Shown in pieces: positions 8,251 through 16,598 of a DNA stretch of 64,000 bases. Under the pieces are notes generated by a model, which was given only the letters and a program-made list of their open reading frames with translations, ran no database searches and was not told the origin of the DNA. Within the stretch, counting starts at the first letter, position 1; each line of letters begins with the position of its first letter. The position numbers were made by a program, and so were the translations under genes. Origin of the DNA: Streptosporangium subroseum (lineage in GTDB: Bacteria > Actinomycetota > Actinomycetes > Streptosporangiales > Streptosporangiaceae); contig NZ_FZOD01000001.1 in assembly GCF_900188345.1 (NCBI RefSeq), forward strand, positions 124,001 to 188,000, read 5' to 3'.

Positions 8251-10284
8251 CTAGTTCTCGCTGTCTCGTTTACTGAGTTTGGCCAGATAGTCGTTGTAGG
8301 CATCGAGTTTCGCATCACCGGTGCCGCCCGTGCGGGCCGCGGCGGCGTCGGCCCGGCGGTCGGCGTGGCGGGCCATCCGTTCGTCGTCCCGCCACCACTG
8401 GAAGGCCAGGGCGAGGAGCACGATCAGTGTCGGAACCTCCCCAAAGCCCCAGGCGATGGCGCCTCCGGTCTGCTGATCGTGGACTCCGGAGGCACCCCAG
8501 GTCCGGCCGAGCTGGTCGTACCACTCGCTGGCCAGCACGGTGCTCATGCTCATCAACGCGAGGCCGAAGAACGCGTGGAACGGCATCGTGACGAACAGCA
8601 GGATCAACCGGGCCACGTGCGGCAGCTTGTAGGGGGCCGGATCCACGCCGATGATCACCCAGAAGAACAGGGAACCACTGAGCAGGAAGTGCATCGTCAT
8701 GACGATGTGGCCGAGATGCTCCTCCATCGCGGCGGGGAACAGCGGGGTGAAGTACAGCGCGTAGGTGGAGACGATGAAGATCGCGGTGGCGACCGCCGGG
8801 TGACCGACGAAGCGGAGGAACCTGCTGTGCAGGATCGCGGTCAGCCACTCGCGCGGGCCGCGGTCGCCTCTGCGGGCGGCGGGCTTGAGCGCGCGTAGCG
8901 CCAGGGTGACGGGGGCTCCGAGCACCAGGAAGATCGGCACCAGCATGGACAGCGTCATGTGCTCGGCCATGTGCGCGCTGAACAGCACCTTGGCGTAGCG
9001 GGAGACGCCGCTCTGGGTGGCGATGATCAGGATCACCACGCCGACGAACCACGCGGCGGTGCGGCCTCCTGGCCAGGAGTCGCCGCGTCGTGCGAGCCGT
9101 ATGATCCCGGCGAGGTAGAGGCCGCCGAGCAGCGCGATCAAGGTCCCGGAGAACAGGTCGAACCACCACAGCGAGGCCAGGTTGGCCAGCGAGATCTCCG
9201 GCGGCATGACGTAGCCGAGCACGTCGAAGGCCTGGTCGACCGGCAGGATCGGCGGCGGCGGGGCGGTGCGGGAGAGCGCGACGGCCAGCCCGACGGCCAC
9301 GAACATGACGAGGACCTCGCCGGAGGCGAACCGGACGAACGTGCTCGGGCTGCCCGCGGCGAGCAGGGGCAGGGTCCGCTTCCGATGCCACCAGCCGATG
9401 AGACCGAGCACCACGAACGCGGCAGTCTTGGCCAGCAGCAGCAGGCCGTAGGCGGAGGTGTAGAGCTCGGAGATCGAGGTGAGCCTGGCGATGACGCTGA
9501 ACACGCCCGACAGGCCCACGCCGATGAAGCACCACAGCGCCATCGCGGAGAACCGGGTGGCGGCGATCTCCAGTTGTGGCTGCCGGCGCAGCGCGTGCGT
9601 GCAGAGCACGGCGAGCCCGCCCACCCAGAGCGCGAGGACCAGCAGGTGCACGGCGACGCCGGTGGTGGCCAGGTCGTGGTTGGGCGAGGAGGCGGAGTGC
9701 CCGGTCAGCGCGGGAGGAAGCAGGGTGACCAGCGCGAGCACCAGCAGCCCGCCGGCCGTGCCCACGGTGATCGCCCCGCGGGCGAACAGCGCGATCGCCA
9801 CCGCGAACAGCACGACCAGGGTGAGCGCGATGCCCTGGGACACCTGGCTGGCGAAGCTGGTGAGCTCGTTGCCGCCGAGCACGTCGGTGACGGGCAGGCC
9901 CAGCGCCTCGGACAGGCTGAACACCATCGTGGCGGCCGCCGCGCAGGCCCAGACGAGCGCGATCCAGGAGGCGGCCTTGACATAGGCGAGTGCGGGCTTG
10001 CCCAGCAGACCCTTGTCGCTGGGAAGGAAGACCGCGGCGGCCAGCAACGCGCCGATGGTGAGCATACCCGCGGTGTCCATCGTCATCTTGGCCAGCGGCA
10101 TCCCCCAGCGGGTGAACGCGCCCTGGTCGGGCAGTCCGGGGATGATGCGCGGAGTCGCCGCGCCACTGGCGATCATGGCGATCACCAGCGCGACGACGGC
10201 GGCCGCGGCGGCCGCCAGCGCGAGCTTCACGATCCGGCCAATTCCCGCGCGCTCGGCCGCTGCGGCCTGCCCCGGCCTGTTCAC
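8251..10284 (-). CDS. CopD-CtaG fusion membrane protein (copper handling / cytochrome oxidase assembly)
   Basis: 677 residues with about 15 transmembrane helices. The N-terminal ~370 residues are a CopD copper-resistance domain (HDLATTGVAVHLLVLALWVGG); the C-terminal half is a caa3-type CtaG domain (FSAHMAEHMTLSMLVPIFLV and MTMHFLLSGSLFFWVIIGVD). Both handle copper at the membrane, CtaG for cytochrome c oxidase maturation. The GTG at 10284 overlaps the copC stop (GTGA), so the longer frame to 10356, which runs inside copC, is rejected. Made with CopC as one operon. The fusion is common in actinobacteria. Confidence 0.9.
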   Translation of the reverse strand: MNRPGQAAAAERAGIGRIVKLALAAAAAAVVALVIAMIASGAATPRIIPGLPDQGAFTRWGMPLAKMTMDTAGMLTIGALLAAAVFLPSDKGLLGKPALAYVKAASWIALVWACAAAATMVFSLSEALGLPVTDVLGGNELTSFASQVSQGIALTLVVLFAVAIALFARGAITVGTAGGLLVLALVTLLPPALTGHSASSPNHDLATTGVAVHLLVLALWVGGLAVLCTHALRRQPQLEIAATRFSAMALWCFIGVGLSGVFSVIARLTSISELYTSAYGLLLLAKTAAFVVLGLIGWWHRKRTLPLLAAGSPSTFVRFASGEVLVMFVAVGLAVALSRTAPPPPILPVDQAFDVLGYVMPPEISLANLASLWWFDLFSGTLIALLGGLYLAGIIRLARRGDSWPGGRTAAWFVGVVILIIATQSGVSRYAKVLFSAHMAEHMTLSMLVPIFLVLGAPVTLALRALKPAARRGDRGPREWLTAILHSRFLRFVGHPAVATAIFIVSTYALYFTPLFPAAMEEHLGHIVMTMHFLLSGSLFFWVIIGVDPAPYKLPHVARLILLFVTMPFHAFFGLALMSMSTVLASEWYDQLGRTWGASGVHDQQTGGAIAWGFGEVPTLIVLLALAFQWWRDDERMARHADRRADAAAARTGGTGDAKLDAYNDYLAKLSKRDSEN

Positions 10285-10901
10285 GACTGCTTCTTGTTCC
10301 GCAGGCTGAAGAACAGGCCGATGCCGATACCGGCCAGACCTCCGACGACGAGCCACATCCAGCCGGGCACACCGCCCGAGGAGGCGGGCTCGTCCGCGCT
10401 GTCCGCCGCGAGAGCCGAGCCGGGTGTGCCGGTGGTCGTGGCGTCCACGGGCGCCGCGGTGGGACTCTCCGAGGCGGGCGCAGACGCCTCCTCTGACGTG
10501 GAAGCGGACGCGGAGGGGGGTTTCGGGGAACCGACCAGGGTAAAGGGAATCTCCCCCTCTATCGGGTGACCGTCGGAGGAGACCACCCGATAGGCGATGA
10601 CGTATTCGCCCGGCGGGAGGTCGTCCTTGACCTTCTGGATGACCACGGGACCGTCGACGACGGGCTTGCCGTCCTGGTGGACACCACCGTCCGCGGTGCG
10701 CACGATGACGTTCGGGAAGCGCGTCGTGGCGCTGAACGTCAGCCTCACCTCCGTCAGGCTCTCGACCTTGGCGCCCTTCGCGGGATCGCTGCTCTTGAGC
10801 GCGTCGTGGGCGAGAGCGGGCGAGGCGAAGGCCGTACCGAGGACGAAAGTGGCGAGAAGCGCGAGGGCGACCGCGACAGGGGAAGTCTTCATAGCACCCA
10901 T
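10281..10901 (-). CDS. copC: CopC domain copper-binding protein
   Basis: 206 residues: signal peptide ending SPALA before HDALKSSDP, so the mature protein starts with the copper-binding His of CopC. A ~95-residue CopC beta-barrel follows with the second site SSDGHPIEG, then a low-complexity Ser/Ala/Thr linker and a C-terminal transmembrane anchor (~175-195) ending RNKKQS. Alternative start ATG 10892. Delivers copper to the downstream CopD-CtaG protein. Begins 46 bp after the XRE-TPR regulator on the same strand, so all three could be one transcript. Confidence 0.9.
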   Translation of the reverse strand: MGAMKTSPVAVALALLATFVLGTAFASPALAHDALKSSDPAKGAKVESLTEVRLTFSATTRFPNVIVRTADGGVHQDGKPVVDGPVVIQKVKDDLPPGEYVIAYRVVSSDGHPIEGEIPFTLVGSPKPPSASASTSEEASAPASESPTAAPVDATTTGTPGSALAADSADEPASSGGVPGWMWLVVGGLAGIGIGLFFSLRNKKQS

Positions 10902-10947
10902 AAGGCTACCGACGCCTCCACGCGGTCTCGACCTCCCCGCCCCCGAT

Positions 10948-12240
10948 CTACAGCCCGACGCAGGCCAGCGCCCGTTTGTAGGCGTCGACGCTGCGGGTCG
11001 GCTCGTCGACGCGCTCCAGAACCTGCGCGGCGGTCAGCCACGCGTGGGCGGTGTAGCGGGTGGCCGGCGACTGCTCCAGGCACCTCGCCCCCGTGAGCAG
11101 CTCGTCCAGGGCCTGCTCCTGCCTGCCCAGCTCCGCGAGAGCCTGGCCGTACAGGATCCGGGCCTCCGCCTGCATGGCCTGCGGCATTCCGTCGAGCATG
11201 GCACAGACCCCCTTCATGTGCTCTCCGGCCCGTTCGGGTTTGTCGAGCAGCAGCTCCACGCGGGCGAGGTTCATCGCGCAGCGCATCTTGTCCAACGGGT
11301 TGGCGGAGGTTTCCGCCAGCTCCGCTTCCACCTTGAGCAGCACGTCACGCCAGGTGCCGGCCTGCATGGGCCGCACGGCCAGAAGGACCTCCGCGTAGGC
11401 GCTGCGGAGCCGTGCCAGCCGACGGGGATCGCCGTACTCGGACTGGATGGCGAAGGCCCGCTCGACCTGGGCGATCGCCGCTTCGTCCTGCCCGCTTTCG
11501 ACGGCGACGATCGCGGCGTTCCAGCGCGCCAGAACGATCGACAGCGGTGTGTTGAGGAGCTCGGCGGCGGCGAGCACCTCCGCGGAGAACTGACGGGCCC
11601 GGAGCAGATCTCCCCGATCGATGTAGGCGGCGACAAGCTGGGAAGCCAGCCTTATCAAATCGTCGGTCCAGGCCGGCCGCACCGTGCTGCCCAGGATCCG
11701 CTCGGCGACCCGCACGGCCTCGGCGAGGTCTCCCTGCTCGCGGTAGCACCGCGAGAGCATGACGGCGACGGTGATCTGGCGATCCGGGGTCATCGGCGCC
11801 GACTCGTTCTGACGCAGACCGTTGAGCAGGGCGATCGCCTCGTCCAGGTCTCCGCAGGCCTCGGTCGCCAGGGCCAGGCCGTACTCGGCGTCCAGCTTGA
11901 GCTGGGGCAGCCCCGCGAGGCCGCTGTCGGCGAGGAGCTCCGCGTAGCGCATGCGCGCCTCGGCCACCTCGCCGTTGTTCATGGCCAGCTGCGCGTAGCT
12001 CAGGACGAGCTCGATCTCCTTCATCTGCTCGGCCGTCACACCGTTGATGAGGTAGGTGAGCGAACAGTCCAGTTTGTTGGCCAGAAGCTCCAGGACCGCG
12101 GGCGTCGGAGTACGCTTGCCACTTTCGATCAGGGACACGTAACTGTCTGAAAGTTCTGGATGAGCGAGCTGCGCCTGGGAGAAACCCCGTTGACGACGGA
12201 CGGTCTTGATGCGCTGCCCGACCAAGTCTTGACCAGTCAC
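10948..12240 (-). CDS. XRE-family regulator with C-terminal TPR domain (RRNPP-like architecture)
   Basis: 430 residues. Residues ~8-65 are an XRE helix-turn-helix (RIKTVRRQRGFSQAQLAHPE followed by SDSYVSLIESGKRTPTP), close in style to PlcR/Rgg HTHs. The remaining ~360 residues are helical repeats of about 35-40 residues (e.g. CYREQGDLAEAVRVAERIL, YIDRGDLLRARQFSAEVL), i.e. TPR units. HTH plus TPR is the architecture of peptide-sensing RRNPP regulators, although many actinobacterial XRE-TPR proteins have no known ligand. GTG 12240 has AGGGG six bases upstream; the longer frame to 12363 would run through the divergent peptide gene. A small exported peptide is encoded divergently 55 bp away. Confidence 0.85.
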   Translation of the reverse strand: MTGQDLVGQRIKTVRRQRGFSQAQLAHPELSDSYVSLIESGKRTPTPAVLELLANKLDCSLTYLINGVTAEQMKEIELVLSYAQLAMNNGEVAEARMRYAELLADSGLAGLPQLKLDAEYGLALATEACGDLDEAIALLNGLRQNESAPMTPDRQITVAVMLSRCYREQGDLAEAVRVAERILGSTVRPAWTDDLIRLASQLVAAYIDRGDLLRARQFSAEVLAAAELLNTPLSIVLARWNAAIVAVESGQDEAAIAQVERAFAIQSEYGDPRRLARLRSAYAEVLLAVRPMQAGTWRDVLLKVEAELAETSANPLDKMRCAMNLARVELLLDKPERAGEHMKGVCAMLDGMPQAMQAEARILYGQALAELGRQEQALDELLTGARCLEQSPATRYTAHAWLTAAQVLERVDEPTRSVDAYKRALACVGL

Positions 12241-12295
12241 GTTACCCCTTGAAAGATATCGTTGAGCAGCAGAACCTACGACAGGAGTCTTCCCC

Positions 12296-12532
12296 GTGCG
12301 CCGACGTCTTGCCTTGCCTGCCCTCGCCACGCTGTTTGCGGCCGTTTTAGCCGTTACCGGCAATGTTACGACCGCCAGCGCTGATTCGTCTGCCCCCCCA
12401 GCGGCCGCCCCTCAGTATTCTTCGCAAGGGGACGGGTCCAGCCTGGGCTGGACCTACCCCGAACTGGAGTCCAACCTGGGTCAGACCCCCGTCAATACGG
12501 AGTTCAGGTCGGCCTGGACCTACGCCGAATAG
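12296..12532 (+). CDS. small secreted peptide precursor with repeated WTYxE motif (candidate pheromone)
   Basis: 78 residues from GTG 12296, with AGGAG eight bases upstream. Basic n-region (MRRR), hydrophobic core ALPALATLFAAVLAVTG and an ASA cleavage site give a ~49-residue secreted product. It contains GWTYPELESNLG in the middle and ends with SAWTYAE, so a WTY-x-E motif occurs twice, once at the extreme C-terminus. Divergent from the XRE-TPR regulator with 55 bp between start codons. Precursors of RRNPP pheromones are similarly small, Sec-exported and mature from the C-terminus. The signal sequence is strongly supported; the signalling role is inference. Confidence 0.7.
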   Translation: MRRRLALPALATLFAAVLAVTGNVTTASADSSAPPAAAPQYSSQGDGSSLGWTYPELESNLGQTPVNTEFRSAWTYAE

Positions 12533-13480
12533 GCAAGAGCTCAGCTCGCCTACTTCCCTGCCCATGAGGACGGGCCAGTAGATCGACCGGTGCGACAGGC
12601 AGGGAATCTCCACCCGGTGACGAGTTCTTCCATCTAGCGGGTGCCGCGTGGGTCCCACCCTCTTGCGGCACGTAGGGCGGATCATGGCCGGAGATCGCCC
12701 CAGCTCTCCCCGGCCACACTCGTCAGCAGAACTAATCGATCTTGAAATTGGAGTGTTCGGCGCGTTTCCCGATCTCTCACAACCGAGAGACGCGCCGGCG
12801 CTTCTCCGGCAAGTGTGTCCGATCCACGCCGGGAATGCAGGCCGCCCCTGGAGCACATTCGTCGGCCGGCCCGAAACCGAACGCAATGCGAGAAAACCAC
12901 ATTTTAATGCTAATCGCAAGGGCAAGACGGCGCCCGCTTATCGCGTTTACCAGATATACGCGATGACCCGGCGGCGAAATCGTGACCAAGGCCCATCTCC
13001 AAGCCCCGATCCAGGGATTTCGCGCCGGACACCGGGTAATGTGCGCCGGACACGCCACGGACGATTCAGCCACGGAGCGAATGGTTCATTCGGATCCGAG
13101 GGCGAGCGGGCCTCCACACTTCGCCTCGATGGCCCGGCCCACCGCTCCCCGGCACCTGAGCAGGGGCTGGAGGACCTCCCGGAAGCCGGTGGGGCCAAAG
13201 ACGGAAAGCCCCCAACCCCAGGAACAGCAGCCGGTCCAGTGCCCGCCGCGATGTCGTCAGGCCACCTGACCGATCCGGCGGGGCCCCGATCTCACGCCTC
13301 GGCCGCCGGGAGCGGGTGCGCCTGGATTGCGCGAAGGGCAGTTAATACACTCCCAATACATTACAAGAAAACAACCCCCCGAAAAAAATGGCTTGAGGCA
13401 ATGATCGGCTACTATTATCCTCAAAAATCTCGTTTGTCAGCACTGGGACGGACCGAAGCCGAGAGCATTGGGACTAGCCC
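12533..13480 (+). other. 948-bp gene-poor region before the SARP gene
   Basis: No convincing gene. Open frames here lack ribosome binding sites and recognisable domains. A stem-loop lies at 12641-12671. The last ~150 bases are markedly AT-rich, with A-tracts around 13365-13390, and probably hold the promoter and operators of the SARP gene. The rest could be a long 5' leader, decayed coding sequence or an unrecognised RNA. Confidence 0.6.
12641..12671 (+). terminator. stem-loop downstream of the peptide gene
   Basis: GTGCCGC (12641-12647) pairs with GCGGCAC (12665-12671), and an inner GTGG/CCAC hairpin sits directly on the left arm. It lies 109 bp after the peptide stop and could end that transcript. 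No T-tract. Confidence 0.35.
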
Positions 13481-16345
13481 ATGACATTTCTGATACTCGG
13501 TAGCCTGACGGTTCGCAATGCCAAGCACGAGACCATTCACATCCAGCGTCTCAAACATCGCCAGCTTCTGGCGACGCTCCTCCTGCGGGCCAATACGCCC
13601 ACATCCATTGAGCATCTGATGGAGTCTCTGTGGGATGGCACCCCTCCGCCCTCCGCGGAGCGGAACATCAACACGTACGTTCACACGCTCCGCAAGCTGC
13701 TCTCTCCCGATGATCTGCGTTCGACGCCGATAGAGACCCAGGCGGACGGATACCTCATCGCCATCGAGCCGGAAGATCTCGACCTGCTCACCTTCCAGAC
13801 CCGCGTCCGGCAGGGGAGACAGGCGTCCCGCGTCCGCGACCTGGACACCGCTTACCACTACTTCGAGCAGGCCCTCGGTCTGTGGCGCGGCGAGGCCCTG
13901 CTCAATTCCCGGGGAAGCCAGTCCCTGGACGACGCGGCGGCTCACCTCTCCGCAGAGCACCTCGCCTCGCTGGAGGAGCTCTCGGAGATACGGCTCAGTC
14001 TGGGCAGATACGCCGAGGCCGCGTCCGGCCTGCGCGCGGCGGCCCTCGCCAATCCAACACACGAGCGGCTGTGGGCACAGCTCATGCTCAGCCTGTACGG
14101 GGCGGGAGACAGAGCCGCGGCCCTGCGCGCCTACCAGCGATTCAGAAAGGTCGTCGCGGAGGAGACCGGTCTGGAGCCCTGCCAGCCGATTCAGGATCTC
14201 CACCAGCGGATACTCGCCTCCGGCAGCGTCTTCGATCTGAGACTTCCGGCAAAATCGATCCATCTCGTCGAAGCGGCTCCGTACGATCCGGTACCCCGCC
14301 AGCTGCCGCGCGACCCCGCCGATTTTGTGGGGCGCGGAGAGGAGCTGGTGCAGCTGAGATCGCTGCTCTCCCCGCCGAACGGCAGGCTGCCCCACCATGT
14401 CGTCGCCATCACCGGGCCGCCGGGTTCGGGTAAGTCGACCCTGGCCGTACGGACCGCGCACCTGGTCCGCGACCGCTTTCCCGGCGGGCAGCTCTACGCC
14501 AACCTGCACGGGGCGACGCCGGGCATCCGGCGGCTCGAACCCCTGGAGGTGCTCGGCAGGTTCCTGCGGGCGCTGGGAGTCGCCCCGCACACCGTTCCCT
14601 CCGACGTCGACGAGGCCGCGGCCCTGTGGCGCAGCCTGCTCGACGGCAGGGACGTCCTCGTCGTACTCGACGACGTCGTCGATCTGGCCCAGGTCCGTCC
14701 TCTGCTGTCGGTGCCGAAGGGCAGCACGATCCTGCTGACCAGCCGGCAGACCTTCGCCCTGGTCGACAACTGCGTTCATGTGCGGATCAGCCGGATGAGC
14801 CAGACGGAGGCGGCCACCATGCTCGCGCGGCTGGCGGGCGCCGAGCGGGTCGCCAGGGACGTCCGGGCGACGACGCGCCTGGTCGGCCTCTGCGGAAACC
14901 TGCCGCTGGCCGTGGGCATCGCGGGGGCCAGGCTGGCGAACCGGCCACAGTGGGAGGTGGCCGATCTGGTGGAACGTCTGGAGGACGAACGGCGGCGTCT
15001 GCACGAGCTGGAAGCGGGAGATCTCGCGGTCAGCTCCAGCCTGGCGGTCAGTTACGACCTGTTCCTCGGCGGCGCCCATCCCCTCGACCGGACCGCCGCC
15101 CACGCGCTGTGCGCGCTCGGTGTGCTTCAGGTGCCCGACGTGACCTCCCACATCATCGGCGCCCTCCTGGACGTTCCCGTCGACATGGCCGAACGCGCCA
15201 TGGAGCGGCTGGTCGACGGGCATCTCGCGGAGGTGGACGAGACCGGAAGATATCGGCTGCACGACCTGGTACGGCTGTTCGCTGGCGAGCAGGCCGTACG
15301 GCAGCAGACGCGGGCGGCCCGCAGTGCCACGCTGGACCGGGCGCTGAGCTCGTACGTCGCGACCACGCGCCTGGCCGTGAAGCTCTCCGGCTACCGGCGC
15401 CCGGCGCCGACAGAGGTCGACCTCAGCGCGGATCCCGCCCCGCTCACCTCTGAGGACGAGGCTTGCGAGTGGCTGGAGCAGGAGCTCGCCAATCTCCTGT
15501 CTGCCGCCTCCCAGGCGATGGCCGCCCCCGAGGAACGGACCGCCCGCCTCGGAGCCGCCCTCGCCCTCTCCCTCTTCTGGCACCTCCAGCGCTCCGGTCT
15601 CCCCTCGCGCCTTCTCGCGATCAACCGGCAGGTCCTCGGCGTCGGGCAGCGGCTGGGTGACCGCAACATCCAGGCGTACGCACACGGCTACATGAGCATG
15701 GCCCTCAGCATGACCGGTCACCGCGAGGAGGCCCTGGCCCATGTCCAGGAGGAACTGGCTCTTTTCCGCGAACTGTCCGACCCTCACGGCGAGCAGATCG
15801 CCCTGGGCAGCCTCGGGGAGATCCATCTCCTCCTGGGGCGCTACGAGGAGGCGATCGGCTACGCCGAGGCGCAGCGAAGAGTCGCGAAGACGATCGGATA
15901 CAGGCCGGGTGAGCACTACGCGGCCACCACGATCGGTGCGGCACGCCACAAACTTCGTCAGTTCGATCAGGCGCTGAAGGTGCTGGGCGATGCGCTGACC
16001 CAGACCCGCGAGGACGGCAATCTCTACCAGGAGACGGCCGTGCATGAGAAGCTCGGCGACATCCATCTTGACCTGGGAGATCCCGCCTCGGCCAGAATCT
16101 GCTACGAGACCGCTCTGACCTGCGCGCATGTCGCGAAGCTGAGCATCGCCGAGCCGTACATGCTCCTCGGCCTCGCCCGATCCTCGCGCCTCCTGGGCGA
16201 GTTCGACCAGGCCGCGGTCTACCTGGCCCGTTCCGTCGCGACCGCCCGGGCGACGGGCACCGAGGAGCTGAAGAACGGGCTGGCGGAGGAGGAGGCGGTT
16301 CTGGCCGCTCACGGGAGGCCGATCACGGCTCTGACGGGGTCATGA
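13481..16345 (+). CDS. SARP-family regulator with NB-ARC and TPR domains (AfsR-like)
   Basis: 954 residues. An OmpR-type winged helix (~1-90, LKHRQLLATLLLRANTPTS, INTYVHTLRKLLSP) and a bacterial transcriptional activation domain (~95-245, ending GLEPCQPIQDLHQRILA) form the SARP core. An NB-ARC ATPase follows with Walker A GPPGSGKST near residue 312 and Walker B VLVVLDDV, then a C-terminal TPR array (~660-940). This is the large AfsR-type layout used for pathway-specific or global control of antibiotic synthesis. No biosynthetic cluster is adjacent, so the target is unknown. ATG 13481 lacks a strong ribosome binding site. Confidence 0.92.
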   Translation: MTFLILGSLTVRNAKHETIHIQRLKHRQLLATLLLRANTPTSIEHLMESLWDGTPPPSAERNINTYVHTLRKLLSPDDLRSTPIETQADGYLIAIEPEDLDLLTFQTRVRQGRQASRVRDLDTAYHYFEQALGLWRGEALLNSRGSQSLDDAAAHLSAEHLASLEELSEIRLSLGRYAEAASGLRAAALANPTHERLWAQLMLSLYGAGDRAAALRAYQRFRKVVAEETGLEPCQPIQDLHQRILASGSVFDLRLPAKSIHLVEAAPYDPVPRQLPRDPADFVGRGEELVQLRSLLSPPNGRLPHHVVAITGPPGSGKSTLAVRTAHLVRDRFPGGQLYANLHGATPGIRRLEPLEVLGRFLRALGVAPHTVPSDVDEAAALWRSLLDGRDVLVVLDDVVDLAQVRPLLSVPKGSTILLTSRQTFALVDNCVHVRISRMSQTEAATMLARLAGAERVARDVRATTRLVGLCGNLPLAVGIAGARLANRPQWEVADLVERLEDERRRLHELEAGDLAVSSSLAVSYDLFLGGAHPLDRTAAHALCALGVLQVPDVTSHIIGALLDVPVDMAERAMERLVDGHLAEVDETGRYRLHDLVRLFAGEQAVRQQTRAARSATLDRALSSYVATTRLAVKLSGYRRPAPTEVDLSADPAPLTSEDEACEWLEQELANLLSAASQAMAAPEERTARLGAALALSLFWHLQRSGLPSRLLAINRQVLGVGQRLGDRNIQAYAHGYMSMALSMTGHREEALAHVQEELALFRELSDPHGEQIALGSLGEIHLLLGRYEEAIGYAEAQRRVAKTIGYRPGEHYAATTIGAARHKLRQFDQALKVLGDALTQTREDGNLYQETAVHEKLGDIHLDLGDPASARICYETALTCAHVAKLSIAEPYMLLGLARSSRLLGEFDQAAVYLARSVATARATGTEELKNGLAEEEAVLAAHGRPITALTGS

Positions 16346-16361
16346 CGCCCTGAGAGCCCGC

Positions 16362-16475
16362 GAACGGTTCCACCCGGCCGGCCGTCGTGAACGGGTCCCC
16401 GGCCGTCGTGGACGGTTCTACCCGGCCGGTCGTCGTGAACGGTTCCACCCGACCGGTCGTCGTGAACGGTTCCGG
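16362..16475. repeat. 27-bp tandem repeat after the SARP gene
   Basis: About four and a half units of GAACGGTTCCACCCGGCCGG plus TCGTCGT (units at 16362, 16389, 16410, 16437, 16464; one is shortened to 21 bp). They lie just downstream of the SARP stop and are not coding for a convincing protein. Unlike other arrays in this window, the unit does not clearly include the gene's stop codon. Confidence 0.75.
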
Positions 16476-16598
16476 ACCGCCGGGTCCCCGATGACCGGGG
16501 CGGCCGCAACAGGTGCGGCCACAAGAGTCGCCAATGGCTCCGGCCCGTGTTTCGTCGTGTCTGCCCTGTCCGGCGTCCGGCCCTGCTGATGTACTGCT

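Noticed and set aside
12648..13484. Long plus-strand open frame before the SARP gene
   Set aside because: No ribosome binding site, no domain, arginine/proline-rich composition typical of out-of-frame reading in high-GC DNA, and it runs into the SARP start.
13421..16312. 963-codon minus-strand frame opposite the SARP gene
   Set aside because: A shadow kept open by GC-rich codons. The plus strand has continuous SARP, NB-ARC and TPR homology.
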